DNA of 64,000 bases, taken from Hygrocybe punicea. Taxonomy: Eukaryota > Basidiomycota > Agaricomycetes > Agaricales > Hygrophoraceae. Below are positions 12,007-23,417 of this stretch, piece by piece. The translations under genes and the position numbers were made by a program. The notes beneath the pieces are model-generated. The model searched no databases and was not told where the DNA came from. It saw only the letters and a list, made by a program, of their open reading frames with translations. Numbering within the stretch: position 1 is the first letter of the stretch; every line of letters starts with the position of its first letter. The stretch spans positions 558,001 through 622,000 of the forward strand of contig OY744463.1 in the NCBI GenBank assembly GCA_963556145.1. Reading direction: 5' to 3'.

Positions 12007-13196
12007 TAGTGATGCCGAAGTTCGGTTCGGTTCGGTTTTTTCAGTTTTTTGCAAAACCTGAACCGAAACCGCCGGTTCGGTTCAGCAAAATGCCGAACCG
12101 AAACCGAAACTGCTTCGAACCGTTTTTTAGCGTTCGGTTCGCGTTCAAACCCGGTTCAAACGCCGAACCAATTTGATTTAAAGCTTCTCCTACCTGTTAG
12201 CTTCATTTTGATCCCCTGATCATCCAAAACAGTCAAGTATTGAGTGAGTTATGATTAAAATAACTTTTATTCACAATGGGAGGACATCCATAACATATCT
12301 TTTATTCGGATATAGTTTCCCCATGTTGGGATGAGATTCCAACACTGCAAGGACCCCAGAAAAACATTTGAACTCCCCACCCTAAACGGGGTACAGATAT
12401 AATACAGAGATGTGATATCTATTGGAGGGGGTCGACCCCCTGAATAGACTACAAAAACTATTTTCAAGGTCCAACCTCCTGAAGTGGGCTATGCCGATCA
12501 CTGGCATGTCATCTATTGGTCCCATCAATGATCCCAAACTGATATAAGCAAAGTGGTTCCAACCCCGACTGGCACCCTGTTTATTGCCCAGAATATTTTT
12601 ATCGTTACGGATGTCCTCCCAATATATAGATTGTGATTTTAAAAAATGAAAATAGCATTATAAGTAAAATAGGTAAGATTACCAAATTATTTCATCAAAA
12701 GGTAATGGGTTCTCTGTTAACATTAATTAATATAATCAATATCCACTCACCTATTGGACCAACTTGGAATTTCTGCATAATTGGTTACAAATTGAAGTCA
12801 GTTTAATGAGTGACCAGATATCGGTTAAATTAACTAATCTTAGCAGAGGACAAATTATCATTTAGTGTGGGCAATGTACTCAAATAATTTGGTAATTTTA
12901 TCTATTTTATTTATAATGTTATTGCCATTTTTAAAATCCAATATATATATATATTGTGAGTAAAAGTTGTTTTAATCATAACTCACTCAATACTTGACCG
13001 TTTTGGATGATCAGTGGATCAAAATGACGGGAAGAACCGTATCTATCGGTTCGCGGTTCGAACCGGGTTCAAACGCGGTTCAGAACCGCTCAAAACCACA
13101 GAACTGCAAACCGAACCATCGGTTTCGGGTTTTTTGGTTCGGTTTGCGGTTCAAACCGGGTTCGGACCGGTTCTGAACCAAACTTCGGCATCACTA
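12007..13196. mobile_element. non-autonomous hAT-type element, copy 2, with exact 8-bp target duplication
   Basis: The termini are TAGTGATGCCGAAGTT at 12007 and its complement AACTTCGGCATCACTA ending at 13196. They are flanked by the exact direct repeat CTCCCTAC (11999-12006 and 13197-13204). An 8-bp duplication and TAGTG...CACTA ends are hAT hallmarks. The subterminal 150 bp on each side is dense in TTCGGTT/AACCGAA words. The middle is itself palindromic (catccaaaacagtcaagtat at about 12221 against its complement at about 12990) and holds a further small inverted-repeat insertion at 12278-12620. There is no transposase gene. Confidence 0.88.
12278..12620. mobile_element. 343-bp inverted-repeat element nested in the hAT element
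   Basis: GGGAGGACATCCATAAC at 12278 is mirrored by GTTACGGATGTCCTCCC ending at 12620 (16 of 17 bases). AAT lies on both sides (12275-12277 and 12621-12623). TIRs beginning GGG with a 3-bp duplication resemble PIF/Harbinger MITEs, although AAT is not the usual TWA target. Internal sequence is non-coding. Confidence 0.6.
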
Positions 13197-13204
13197 CTCC
13201 CTAC

Positions 13205-13586
13205 ATATCGCAGATATATACTATGTGATATAGTATCTCAAAGGGATTGATGAAAAATTAAAAAATGAAGAACTAACTAGATAGCAAATTACTCATTGTT
13301 GAGCAGGAATAGCATCTGCTTCATGAAGAAGTGAATCAGAGAAAATCTGGTGGCCCCAGTATATCCTAGCAGCCTAGGCTGCCTGACTTCCATTGAGACC
13401 TATGTGATATGCATCTGTGAACAGCCAAGAATCTGTCAAGAATCTGTCATGCCTCAGTCAGGGACTCAGGGTCAAATGACATGGGTAAACATAGGCTCAC
13501 TGTCACATGGCATATGGAGTCAAGAGGAACTGATTCCAGGGCATCAAGGACATCTGGGCATATTGAAGCAGGGGTATTTCACCCCA
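13205..13586. other. no feature recognised
   Basis: A short stretch between the hAT element and the outer end of the large foldback element. No gene, repeat or RNA was recognised. Confidence 0.4.
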
Positions 13587-14356
13587 CACTGGATGCGAGG
13601 CATAATATTTCCATTAAAAATATCTTCAAGTTGTATGATAATTCATCCATATTATTTCACTATATTTGGATGCCAAAAAAGTCAGAAATATAATGTGCAT
13701 ATCTATTATGTTTTGCCAAAGGTTATCATCTGGAAACAAAGTAGATTTGCAACAAAGATATGAAGTATGAGTTTCACACAAGTTTTCTGTATATTTAATA
13801 ACAATACTTTGATGTTTTAAAAAATATTAGTTGAATGACTTGTTCTCAAATTGCTTAATATTATATAACATATATCATGTACAAAAGTAAAAGTGTGTAA
13901 TGCTTGAAACACTGTAAATTTCAACATTATAATTTATCAAAATATGCAATAAATAAGAAAAGTTGCCATAAGGATTCTTATTCAGTAATTTTATGATTTT
14001 GAGAGTGAAATTATGATGTGGATATGACAGAATACTGTGAGAGAAAATATGATGTAAATTTATTGCATAATTCAAAAGTGAATTCTAACATATTTTTAAC
14101 ATATTTTTCTGCTTCATTGAGTTATAAATTCAACGAACAAATATAAAGTTTCTAGGTAGAAATTTTGAGATAAATATGAAAAGATTACTTTATGCAATTT
14201 GGGTAGGAAGACATTGAATATGGTTTTTGTATTTTTACAATATCTTTTGACAAGAATTTGTAATATGTGTCACACAATAACGTGAAAGGAATTATAACTT
14301 ATCTTTTGTGAAAATATGAAAACATGGATAATGGCTGCAATGGACATGATGGACAC
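13587..14356. repeat. left arm of foldback element
   Basis: AT-rich arm whose reverse complement is found at about 24238-25006. It contains a 66-codon open frame at 14075-13875 (minus) that has an identical translation in the other arm at 24518-24718. This is explained by the inverted duplication and is not evidence of a gene. The arm grades into the minisatellite through ATGGACATGATGGACAC-like words. Confidence 0.85.
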
Positions 14357-16079
14357 AATGGACGAAATACACGCAAGGGATGTGATGGACACGAGGGATG
14401 TAAAGGACACAATGGACATAACAGACGCAACAGATTGATTGGACGCAGTGGAAATAGCAGATGCAACAGAGGCAACAGATTGAATTATGTCCATTATGTC
14501 CATTACAACCCTTTGAGCCACCCCAGCCATTGTTTCCATTACATCCATTATGTCCATTACGTCCGTTACATCCATTTCAACCTGTTGAGCCACTCCATCC
14601 ATTGTTTCCATTACGTGCATTACGTGCATTACGTGCATTATGTCCATTACGTGCATTATGTCTGTTACGTCTGTTACAACCCATTGAGCCACTCCAGCCA
14701 TTGTTGCCATTACATCCATTACATCCATTACGTCCGTTACAACCCATTGAGCCACTCCAGCCATTGTTGCCATTATGTCCATTATGTCCATTATGTCCAT
14801 TACATCTGTTACAACCCGTTGAGCCACTCCAGCCATTGTTTCCATTATGTCCATTGTGTCCATTACGTGCGTTACAACCCGTTGAGCCACTCCAGCCATT
14901 GTTTCCATTATGTCCATTGTGTCCATTACGTGCATTACAACCCGTTGAGCCACTCCAGCCATTGTTGCCATTACATCCATTACATCCATTACATCCATTA
15001 CATCCGTTACAACCCATTGAGCCACTCCAGCCATTGTTGCCATTATGTCCATTATGTCCGTTACGTCCGTTACAACCCGCTGAGCCACTCCAGCCATTGT
15101 TGCCATTATGTCCATTACATCCATGACGTCTGTTACAACCCGTTGAGCCACTACAGCCGTTGTTTCCATTACGTCCATTACATCCATTACATCCATTATG
15201 TCCGTTACAACCCGCTGAGCCACTCCAGCCATTGTTTCCATTACGTCCATTACATCCATTACATCCATTACATCTGTTATGTCCATTACAACCCGTTGAG
15301 CCACTCCAGCCATTGTTTGCATTACGTCCATTACGTCCATTACATCCGTTACGTCCATTACAACCCGCTGAGCCACTCCAGCCATTGTTGCCATTACGTC
15401 CATTACATCCATTACATCCATTACGTCCGTTACAACCCAAATCAGCCACTCCAGCCATTGTTTGCATTACGTCCATTACGTCCATTACGTCCGTTACAAC
15501 CCGTTGAGCCACTCCAGCCATTGTTTCCATTATGTCCATTGCATCCATTACGTGCGTTACAACCCGTTGAGCCACTCCAGCCATTGTTGCCATTATGTCC
15601 ATTACATCCATGACGTCTGTTACAACCTGTTGAGCCACTACAGCCGTTGTTTCCATTACGTCCATTACATCCATTACATCCATTATGTCCGTTACAACCC
15701 GCTGAGCCACTCCAGCCATTGTTTCCATTACGTCCATTACATCCATTACATCCATTACATCTGTTACGTCCATTACAACCCGTTGAGCCACTCCAGCCAT
15801 TGTTTGCATTACGTCCATTACGTCCATTACCTCCAGTACGTCCGTTACGTCTGTTACAACCCGCTGAGCCACTCCAGTCATTGTTGCCATTACGTCCATT
15901 ATGTCCATTATGTCCATTACATCCGTTATGCCCGTTACAATCCGCTGAGCCACTCCAGCCATTGTTGCCATTACGTCCATTATGTCCATTATGTCCATTA
16001 CATCCGTTACGTCCGTTACAACCTGCTGAGCCACTCCAGCCATTGTTTCCATTATGTCCATTATGTCCATTACGTCCGT
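14356..16079. repeat. hierarchical minisatellite, block 1
   Basis: Units combine a variable number of 9-bp words (tccattacg, tccattatg, tccattaca) with a constant block of about 30 bp (acaacccgttgagccactcc then agccattgttt/g). Repeat lengths are multiples of three, so several frames stay open for hundreds of codons on both strands. Those long ORFs are composition artefacts. Sequence variants recur in the same order at distant points (for example 15120-15470 and 15600-15850), which indicates block duplications of about 0.47 kb. The array is cut at 16079 by LTR element A and resumes at 23863. Confidence 0.9.
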
Positions 16080-16217
16080 TGGAATGGGTAGAAGTGGGAA
16101 TCTCCGTATGAGTAGGCGCTCGTGTATGTAACTGGTCTCTATCTCTATCTGGCTACACATCTAAGTCTGAACATCACGTGATATGCTGACTAAGCATATC
16201 ACGTGTCTCCCACTACA
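16080..16217 (-). repeat. 3' LTR of element A
   Basis: 138 bp, TGGAATGGG...CCCACTACA on the plus strand. It is nearly identical to 23725-23862, with a few transitions (for example gcgctcgtgtatg against gcactcatgtacg). It contains an imperfect palindrome, tgatatgctgactaagcatatca. Confidence 0.85.
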
Positions 16218-17275
16218 TCTGCCCCCTCTGAAAAAACCAGCGGCATCCTCGCCGCTGAAGGCTCGTCAACACTGCTCAGGTCATCCATGACCTCCCTACT
16301 CCTCATCTCCCTTGGCCCGCTAGTCGCGTCGGTCCTCGTGTCCTTGACCTGCATCTCATCTCTCCTCTGCTCCTCTGCAATCATCCCTTTCTCCTCTTCC
16401 ATTCTCAGCTTGTCGCGTTCTTCTGCCGCAGCTTCCACCACTCTTTGGGCAGCAGCCAGTTTCGTGCCTTCTCGCGGTATGAATGCACGAAGACGTCTTG
16501 CATTGAATATTCCGTCTATTGGGTCACCTTTGACTGTTTCGAGCCTGTATGAGTTTCGTAGGTGTTCCGCAATGCGGTGGGGTTGTGACCATTTAGGTAG
16601 AAGCTCCCACTCAGCCTTGAAGGAGTTATCTAGATCACTTTGGTAGATTTGCACCAGTTGACCAATTTTAAATATAACCTCACCAGGGTGCTTTTTCAGT
16701 ACCCTCTGATTGAAGGCTGTTTTCCTTCTTGTCACATGCTGCAATGCCTCCTCGTATCTGTCGAGCCACTGCTGTGCTGCATAGACCATGTGCATGTCAA
16801 TGTCGGCTGGTGCAATCATCGCTGTGCTCTCCACGACGCTCGTTTTTGGGGTGTTGATGGCCATGCCGAGCAGTATTTCTTTGGGCACGAATTTTAGTGA
16901 TGGCAGTATGCGCCAGTTCATACGCCGCACTGCCTTGTCTAGGTGGTCTGGCCAATTCCTCGGTAGTAGTTCCCAATTCATGTTTTGAAACTCATCTGTG
17001 TCCTCGCCTAGTTCCGGCATGCAGAGTCTTTTTAACACGTGTAGCAGAAGTTTGTTGGTGTTCTCAACCAACCCGTTCATCCAGGGTGCGTACGTGGCGA
17101 CGATGTGTGGGGATGTCCCCCATTCTGTGCACAGGTTTCGCACTTCCGCATTATCGAAATGTGAGCCGCCATCCGTCATGAACGTCTCGAATGGTGCGTA
17201 TCTGTGAAATATGCTCGATAGGCTTGTGCTGGTTGTTTTGGCATGGAGGTGAAGTGGGGGGTGTTTGTTGTTTTA
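16199..17275 (-). pseudogene. Ty3-type integrase, C-terminal half
   Basis: A minus-strand frame open to the stop at 16199 reads LSSIFHRYAPFETFMTDGG, the integrase strand carrying the second catalytic Asp, then SHFDNAEVRNLCTEWG and YAPWMNGLVENTNKLLL with the catalytic Glu of the DDE core. After the core come a helical spacer and an SH3-like segment (VIFKIGQLVQIYQSDLDNSF, WSQPHRIAEHLRNSYRLE), then a Lys/Glu-rich tail that runs into the left-hand LTR. The N-terminal zinc-binding part, the first Asp and all upstream pol domains are absent, so it cannot act alone. Open length from the TDGG methionine is 326 codons. Confidence 0.85.
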
Positions 17276-17357
17276 TGCAATGTCTGAATCCGAATGAGTT
17301 TGGCGAATGGGATCTGGAACGGGTGCTCGAGGGTGTTATTGACGATTCTGATGACGG

Positions 17358-17957
17358 TGTAGAGGCTCTGGGCCCTCTGGACCCGAATCCTCTTCATATC
17401 CCACATTGTCCCCATCCATTCCCATTCATGTATCGTCGATTCCGCCCGATTCCGGTTCTCTCCGTTGATTCCGCTCTGGATTCCGCCTCTGGAATCGTTC
17501 CTACTCAAGATGCAATGTCTCTAACGACCCGGAATTAGTACGTATATAGTTACATATGATATATCTTCGTTTCCCGTTACTTAGTACATAGCACCATTCC
17601 TCCTATACTCCGCTCCACTCCACTCCTATCAGTTACAGCCTTCGGTTGTAGTACATAGTTACTACAGCACAGGATCTCTCCCAGTAGTATAAAAGATGTA
17701 CCCTTATACTACAACCATATATATATTATATCCCACCATATCATATTGCATCCCTTCAGTTCTATTTCTTGGTCCTCGCTTCGTATCGTCTCATCAGTCT
17801 TCGTACTCCACTCTCTTCACTTCCCCTCTGATCCAGAACCCTGGATTCGGGTTGGATTGACTAGACTACATAGACACTAAACTCCTCTGATCACTTCTTA
17901 GCTGATCACCCTTTTCGTAGATTCCCATTCGGGTCTACAACCGAACTCGCCGTCACA
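17358..17957 (+). repeat. 5' LTR of element B
   Basis: 600 bp. Compared with the 3' copy it keeps about 74 bp (around 17571-17644) that the other lacks. An agtagtataaaagatgtacc TATA-like stretch (about 17682) could be the promoter core. Confidence 0.85.
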
Positions 17958-17959
17958 AC

Positions 17960-17976
17960 TGGAGCCCACCGTGAGG
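17960..17976 (+). promoter_or_regulatory. primer-binding site of element B
   Basis: TGGAGCCCACCGTGAGG begins 2 nt after the LTR; TGG is the complement of a tRNA CCA end. The same 17 bases with one change (C for T) are found at the corresponding place in element C, so the two elements use the same primer tRNA. The tRNA was not identified. Confidence 0.7.
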
Positions 17977-18556
17977 AGTTTAGTTCTTTTGTCTTTTCAT
18001 ACCCTCCCCACCGTCGGGTTTGACTTTCATGACGTTTTTCTTTTGTTCCCGACTCTAATCACTCAGCCCCGCTTATGACTTCGACCCCTTCCTCGTACCT
18101 CCCCAACCTGACCCGCTTCCCGATTTGGAAATTCCCCAACATGACGCACGGATTGATGCCTCTCCGAGGTGATCGTTCAGCCCCGACGTTTCACGGTGAC
18201 GAACACGACCTTCCCCGCTTCTTTGATGAAATTGACATGCTCGGCTCCGACTGTGGACTCATGGACACTATGAAAATTCGCTACACGCTCCAGTACCTCA
18301 ATAACGACGATTACAAACTTTGGTCTACCATACCCGCCGCTTCAGCAAAGGACTTCATCACTTTCCGACGTGCCGTTTTCGCCTTCTATCCTGGTGCCAT
18401 GGACAGTATTCGGTATACGATCTTGGATCTCGATCAACTTATGCGACGACAATCGGCTTACAGTATAGAGAACAAAGCGGACTTAGGACAATATTTCCGG
18501 GATTTCATACACATTTCCGGTGTCTTGTTTGACAACGGCCGTCTATCGGATAAGCA

Positions 18557-19622
18557 TAGTGTTGCCGTAGTTCGGTTCCGAACCTAGCCGAACCTGGTTC
18601 AAACCCCGAACCGAACCCTAAGTTCGGTCTAAGTTCAGCCAAGTGCTGAACCAGACCGCGGGTTCAGTTCCGGGTTTCAAGGCCTGCCGGATTTCCTGAA
18701 CGGCTCCAAACCGCGTTCAAACCGCGAACGCGGATATTTTTAAGGTATTGATTTCATTTGTTTTTCGTATTTCTTTACTTACTATTTCGTGTTAAACGGC
18801 ATCATGTGACCGGCCGTGACCTTTCACGCAACACAGCAACATCAACGCGGGTTGAACACAACACAATTTGTGTTGTGTTCATCAAGGTATGTTTCGATTT
18901 TTTCTTAACTTTACTAATGTTATTTGCGACAGTCAACTCGACCGCGACCACATCGCGACCACACCCACCTTGGCACAAGTTGAATGCCAACGCCAACGCA
19001 ATGCCAAGGGACACGGGACAGCAGCAACACCACCACCACCACCACCACCACCACCACCAGCGGCGGCAACGGCAACGGCAACCAGGCAATGACAACGGCA
19101 ATGGCCAGCAGCAGCAGCAACAGCGGAAGCAGCAGCGCTGGCAGCAATGGCAACAGCAAAAGCCATCCAACGGCAATGACAACCACGACGGCCAGCAGCA
19201 GCAGCAGCAACAGCGGCAGCAGCAACGGCAGCAACGGCGGCAGCAGCAGCAGCAACGGCCACGACAGCAGCAACAGCAGCAGTGGCAGCAGCAATGGCGA
19301 CGGCAGCAGCAGCAGCGGCAGCAACAGCAGCAGTGGCAGCAGCAGCAGCGCCGGACGGCTCCCCCGCAGCCCAACTACCTCGCGAAGTGCAGTGCCGTAT
19401 CAATTGATACGTGCCTGCCATTCGCGAGGAGAACAGAGCTCATGGGGTGAGCCCACCTCGGTCCGGGGTTCAGACCGCGTCTGAACCCAGACCGAACACG
19501 GAGAGACGGTTCGATGCCATCTGGGTTCCGGTTTGGCGCAGGGCCAAACCGGACCCGAAGTTCGGTTCGCGGTTCCGCCAAAAAGGGTCGGAACCGGACC
19601 GAACTGAACTTCGGCAACACTA
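18557..19622. mobile_element. non-autonomous hAT-type element, copy 3, with exact 8-bp target duplication
   Basis: 1066 bp with ends TAGTGTTGCCGTAGTTCGG and ACTTCGGCAACACTA, flanked by GATAAGCA on both sides (18549-18556 and 19623-19630). It is CpG-rich, unlike copies 1 and 4. The core is a (CCA)n run at about 19028-19060 followed by about 270 bp of mixed CAG/CGG/CAA triplets, open in several frames on both strands. There is no transposase. Confidence 0.9.
19028..19365. repeat. triplet-rich low-complexity core (CCA then CAG/CAA/CGG)
   Basis: Imperfect triplets give poly-Gln, poly-Ser/Asn and poly-Cys-like readings on either strand. The homologous tract in copy 1 is at about 10900-11080. It is treated as a simple repeat, not coding. 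Confidence 0.8.
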
Positions 19623-20965
19623 GATAAGCAACAGAACACATACTTCGCCAACGGATTCGACTCAGACCTTCGTCTACGTATTGAAGAACGCCTCCATTAC
19701 CTTCTTCCCGACCATTACCACGACGATCCGTACCCGCTCGACGTTTTCCACGATGCCGCCTTATTCCTACTTTCCGGTTATCGCTCTGTTCCGAAATCCC
19801 CTTCCCTTGCCATTACTATCTCTAGTCCCGATTCCGGTCCCAGTCCCCCACCCGTCATAGCTTTGTCATCTCCGGTCCCGATTCCGACCTCAATCCCACC
19901 CACCGTCGTTTGTTCCGTCGCCCACGTTCATTCCGGTCCTATGTATACTCCGTCCCCTTCATCCCATATTCCGTACCCATCCATTCCGGTGCCTGTCGAG
20001 ACCGTCATTTGTTTACAGGTATTGTTGTCCAGTCCCATGTCATCCCCGTCCGAGCCCCTTCCCGATTTATCGATGCCGGTCACCGATTTATCCATTTCAT
20101 TTCCTATTTCGTCCACGTCGTCTCTGGATTCGACCCCTCCGCTTTCTGTCCACGAACTCATACCGGACCCGCTCCCATTGTCCTCGGATTCTCCAGAAAT
20201 AGACATTTCGTCCTTGATACTGTCGTCCTTTTGTCTTCCGTCTACGTCTATCGAGATTCCATCGACCTTGGTTGAGTATTCCATACCCGTTCCCATTCCG
20301 GACCCCATTCCACCCCTCTTATTTGATTTCGATTCCGGTTCCGATTCCGTTATGTCGACCCCTTCGTTCCCGGTTCCCCTTGTCATTTCTGCTCCCGTAT
20401 CGTTGTCGGTTCTGTCTTCGCCCGCTTGGGGCACCCCGTTGTTTTTAGACCCGTCACGCGGCACACCCGTTATATGGGATCGTGTTGGTGTCGGCACTCC
20501 AGTTCTCAATTTTATTTTATTTTTCGTTTCCGTCTTCATTCTACTTTGTCATCGCATTTTGGACCTCCGCCCCCTTGACACCTCGCTCGAATATTTGCAA
20601 GAAGTTCTCTGCCTCCTCTCGTCGTTCCGCCTCTGACCTTCTTTCAGAAACTCTTGTGGGGATATAGACCCGTTTCCGTCTCCTATTTTTGCGTTTTCGT
20701 CTTCCGTTCCGCTTTCCGTTTCCGCTCCCGTTTCTCATTTATTTATATTTCGTTTCCATTTCTAGTTTCCTTTGTTTCCTGCTCGTTCTGGACCCGTTTC
20801 GTTTCCGTTGTATTCCGGTCCGGTCCTCCTCCTCGACCCCCAGATTCCGGTTATCTTATCTCATCGTTCCGTTTCCCTCTTTTCCGTTTATAGTTTTATT
20901 ATGTACTCTATTTTTCTTTATGTACATTGTCCCGCATTCCGTTTTCCCTTTCCATCTGTTCCCTT

Positions 20966-22239
20966 TTATTCCCTTCTCCCTTTGTCGAGTTTGGTGTTGA
21001 TTAGGTCGAGTTGACCCAGGATATGGGCCTGGTCCGTGCGTAGTCGATTTAGCTCCTTCATCCAACGGGTTAGCTTGGTGTGGACCTCCGCGATGTATTC
21101 AGAAAGGCCATCCGCGATCGTCGATATCTCCCTCTGCGTTTCCGTCGCCATTTTGCGCACTGCCCGGATGTGGTCGTTGATTCCGGCTCCGATCCGTGGG
21201 TGCTTGAACGGATTTCCTCGTCTCCCTTCGTCCCGCTCCGATTCCGTATCCGGTTTGACATCGGTCAACGTCCGCTTACTCGTCGACGCCTCTCCGGTCC
21301 GCAACCTAGGCTTCCTCACGGGCTTTGGTATTTTCTTCGCGACGATTTTCCTCTTTGGACTACCCGCCTTCGCCTTCCCTTTCCTGTCTGCTTTTCCGGA
21401 TCCGGTGGCCGGTCCCTTCGTCGATAACCCGCAGCGTCGTTTAAGCCTTTTGCAACAATCGCACGCGTACCCTTCGATTCCACGACAAACCGCGTTGGCG
21501 GTCACACACGCATCGCATTGCCGGATCCGGTATGATTGCATATACTACGGAATTGTTAGACGAAAATGATATACGAGTCCGTGAGATATCACTTACCCCC
21601 GGAATCTTTCCCTTCGGTTCCGCGTCCTCGTTCCCGCTCGCATTTGAGAAATAGTTGCTGCTGTTGTAGTCCCCGTGAACGGTTTCTTTGTCCCGGGTGA
21701 CCCTCTTATCCCGGTTGAGCTTTTTGTTTTTAATCGCGTTCAGTACTTGAAGCCTCTCGTATTTTCGTAGTTGTTGGTTGGACCAGGTGTCCTCCTCGTC
21801 CTCGCTTCCGTGATCACTGGTTTGTGCGGTCTCCTCCCTGTCCCTTTCCGCGGCTGCATCATCCCTTTTTTGCTGCCTCTGCCGCCTTCGCCCTTTCCGC
21901 CCCCTCGATCCGCTTCTCCGCTTCTGCCCTCCTATTCATCTCCTCTTCGTATTGACGCGATTCCTCCACCCGTTTCCGCTCGATCCTTTCCGCCTCCTCG
22001 ACCCGTTGTGTCCTCGCTTCCTCCTCCTTTTCCTCCTGCAACCGTACAGCTTCCCGACGCCTTGCCTCTTTCCGTTCCCGTTTGTAGTCTTCCCAGCTCC
22101 ACAACCACTCCTCGACCTCCACCACCATCTCTCCGCCCATTGAGAAATCCTTCGGTTCCGTCACGTCGATTCCATTGTCCCGGATTTCTGTCAAGATTCC
22201 CCTGTAGTTCCGCTGCCGGGTATCGTTAGTCCGTGCCAT
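20966..22239 (-). pseudogene. zinc-cluster/coiled-coil gene antisense inside element B, one frameshift
   Basis: Minus strand, starting at the ATG at 22239. The first part (MARTNDTRQRNYRGILTEIR) leads into a long charged coiled coil (ERKEARRREAVRLQEEKEEE). In the run aaaaaaggg at about 21862-21871 the frame shifts by one base, then continues RDREETAQTSDHGSEDEEDT to a GTAAGT donor. The intron is 21596-21545. Exon 2 holds CDACVTANAVC and CDCCKRLKRRC, a Cys pattern like fungal DNA-binding zinc clusters, then a basic region and a C-terminal leucine-containing helix ending at 20966. Whether it regulates the element or is a captured host gene is unknown. The frameshift suggests this copy is inactive. 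Confidence 0.6.
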
Positions 22240-22766
22240 TTACAGAAACGGGATCTCTTACCATGGCCCGTCGTCGTCTCACCACCCATTGCCGTGCTTC
22301 GTTCTCGAATCCGTCGCGTACGATATTGATTCAGGCCCCATCGACTTCTAGTAACTCGGCCACGGTGCTCTCGAAATCTTGCCGCGTTTCCACATCGAGA
22401 GTATTGAGGAATTTGTTGTATTCCGTCGACATTTGGTATTGATGTTGGTATTGGTACTTGTTGGGCTTGTTGAGGTTGTCGTCGAGATTGTTGAAGTCGC
22501 GTTGAAAAGTTTTCTTGTTTGTATTTGTTGCCCCGTCACGTGACCTTTATTTTTCTGTCCAGCCGTTTCGCCCCACCCTCTTTTAGTAGCTCCGGACCAC
22601 TGCCTCCTGCCGCTTCGATACCCACCGGCTTCGACTCCGCTCATGTTGTACTCCCGTTTCCGTCCATTTTCGACATCGCCTCCGCTCATTTATTCCCACA
22701 ACCCCGGTATCTTTGTTATTTCGTATGGATCGACCAGGGATGGTCTCTATCTGAGTCCTGACCGGA

Positions 22767-23292
22767 TGTAGAGGCTCCGGGCCCTCTGGACCCGAATCCT
22801 CTTCATATCCCACATTGTCCCTGTCCATTCCCATTCACGTATCGTCGATTCCGCCCGATTCCAGTTCTCTCCGTCGATTCCGCTCTGGATTCCGCCTCCG
22901 GAATCGTTCCTACTCAAGATGCAATGTCTCTAACAACCCGGAATTAGTACGTATATAGTTACATATGATATAGCCTTCGGTTGTAGTACATAGTTACTAC
23001 AGCACAGGATCTCTCCCAGTAGTATAAAAGATGTACCCTTATACTACAACCATATATATATTATATCCCACCATATCATATTGCATCCCTTCAGTTCTAT
23101 TTCTTAGTCCTCGCTTCGTATCGTCTCATCAGTCTTCGTACTCCACTCTCTTCACTTCCCCTCTGATCCAGAACCCTGGATTCGGGTTGGATTGACTAGA
23201 CTACATAGACACTAAACTCCTCTGATCACTTCTTAGCTGATCACCCTTTTTGTAGATTCCCATTCAGGTCTACAACCGAACTCGCCGTCACA
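22767..23292 (+). repeat. 3' LTR of element B
   Basis: 526 bp, collinear with the 5' LTR except for a deletion of about 74 bp and scattered substitutions (for example ctccgggccc against ctctgggccc, ttagtcctcg against ttggtcctcg). The different length means the LTRs have evolved since insertion, or that the 3' template differed. Confidence 0.85.
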
Positions 23293-23417
23293 ACGGTGGT
23301 AACAATTTGGCACTGGTATCATTAGGGATGAGACGGCCGGTCAAGTTTGATCTTATTCTGGGTGCCAGTGTGGGCTCGTGGACTGTTGTTACTATGTTTG
23401 TTATTGTTCAGAGAGGG

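Larger units (their letters stand above)
18075..20636 (+). pseudogene. gag-like ORF of element B, split by a hAT element
   Basis: The frame starts at the ATG at 18075 and reads FPIWKFPNMTHGLMPLRGD, APTFHGDEHDLPRFFDEIDM and ITFRRAVFAFYPGAMDSIRY, the layout of Ty3-type gag/capsid proteins in Agaricomycetes. At 18556 a hAT element interrupts it. At 19631 the frame resumes without loss (QQNTYFANGFDSDLRLRIEE, LHYLLPDHYHDDPYPLDVFH), then becomes Ser/Pro-rich and stops at 20636. Except for the insertion the frame is open, so it was probably intact when hit. No zinc knuckle or protease motif was seen in the Ser/Pro part. Confidence 0.75.
17358..23292 (+). mobile_element. LTR retroelement B with gag-like ORF and antisense zinc-cluster gene, no pol
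   Basis: LTRs at 17358-17957 and 22767-23292 both start TGTAGAGGCTC and end CGCCGTCACA. ACGG occurs immediately outside each (17354-17357 and 23293-23296). A primer site starts 2 nt after the 5' LTR. A gag-like frame follows on the plus strand and an intron-containing gene lies on the opposite strand where pol would be. No RT, RNase H or integrase motif is visible, so the element must be non-autonomous. It is inserted in element A and itself received a hAT element at 18557. Confidence 0.85.

Noticed and set aside
12020..13190. ttcggttcggttcgg runs that look telomere-like
   Set aside because: They are the subterminal repeats of a hAT element with exact ends and target duplication, and occur in both orientations within the element.
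14270..16160. Very long overlapping ORFs (up to 527 codons) on both strands
   Set aside because: They lie in a minisatellite whose unit lengths are multiples of three, which keeps many frames open. Composition is a monotonous short repeat, with no start context or domain.
18758..19484. Gln-, Ser/Asn-, Cys- and Leu-rich ORFs
   Set aside because: Triplet-repeat core of a hAT element read in different frames; equal length on both strands and no conserved domain.
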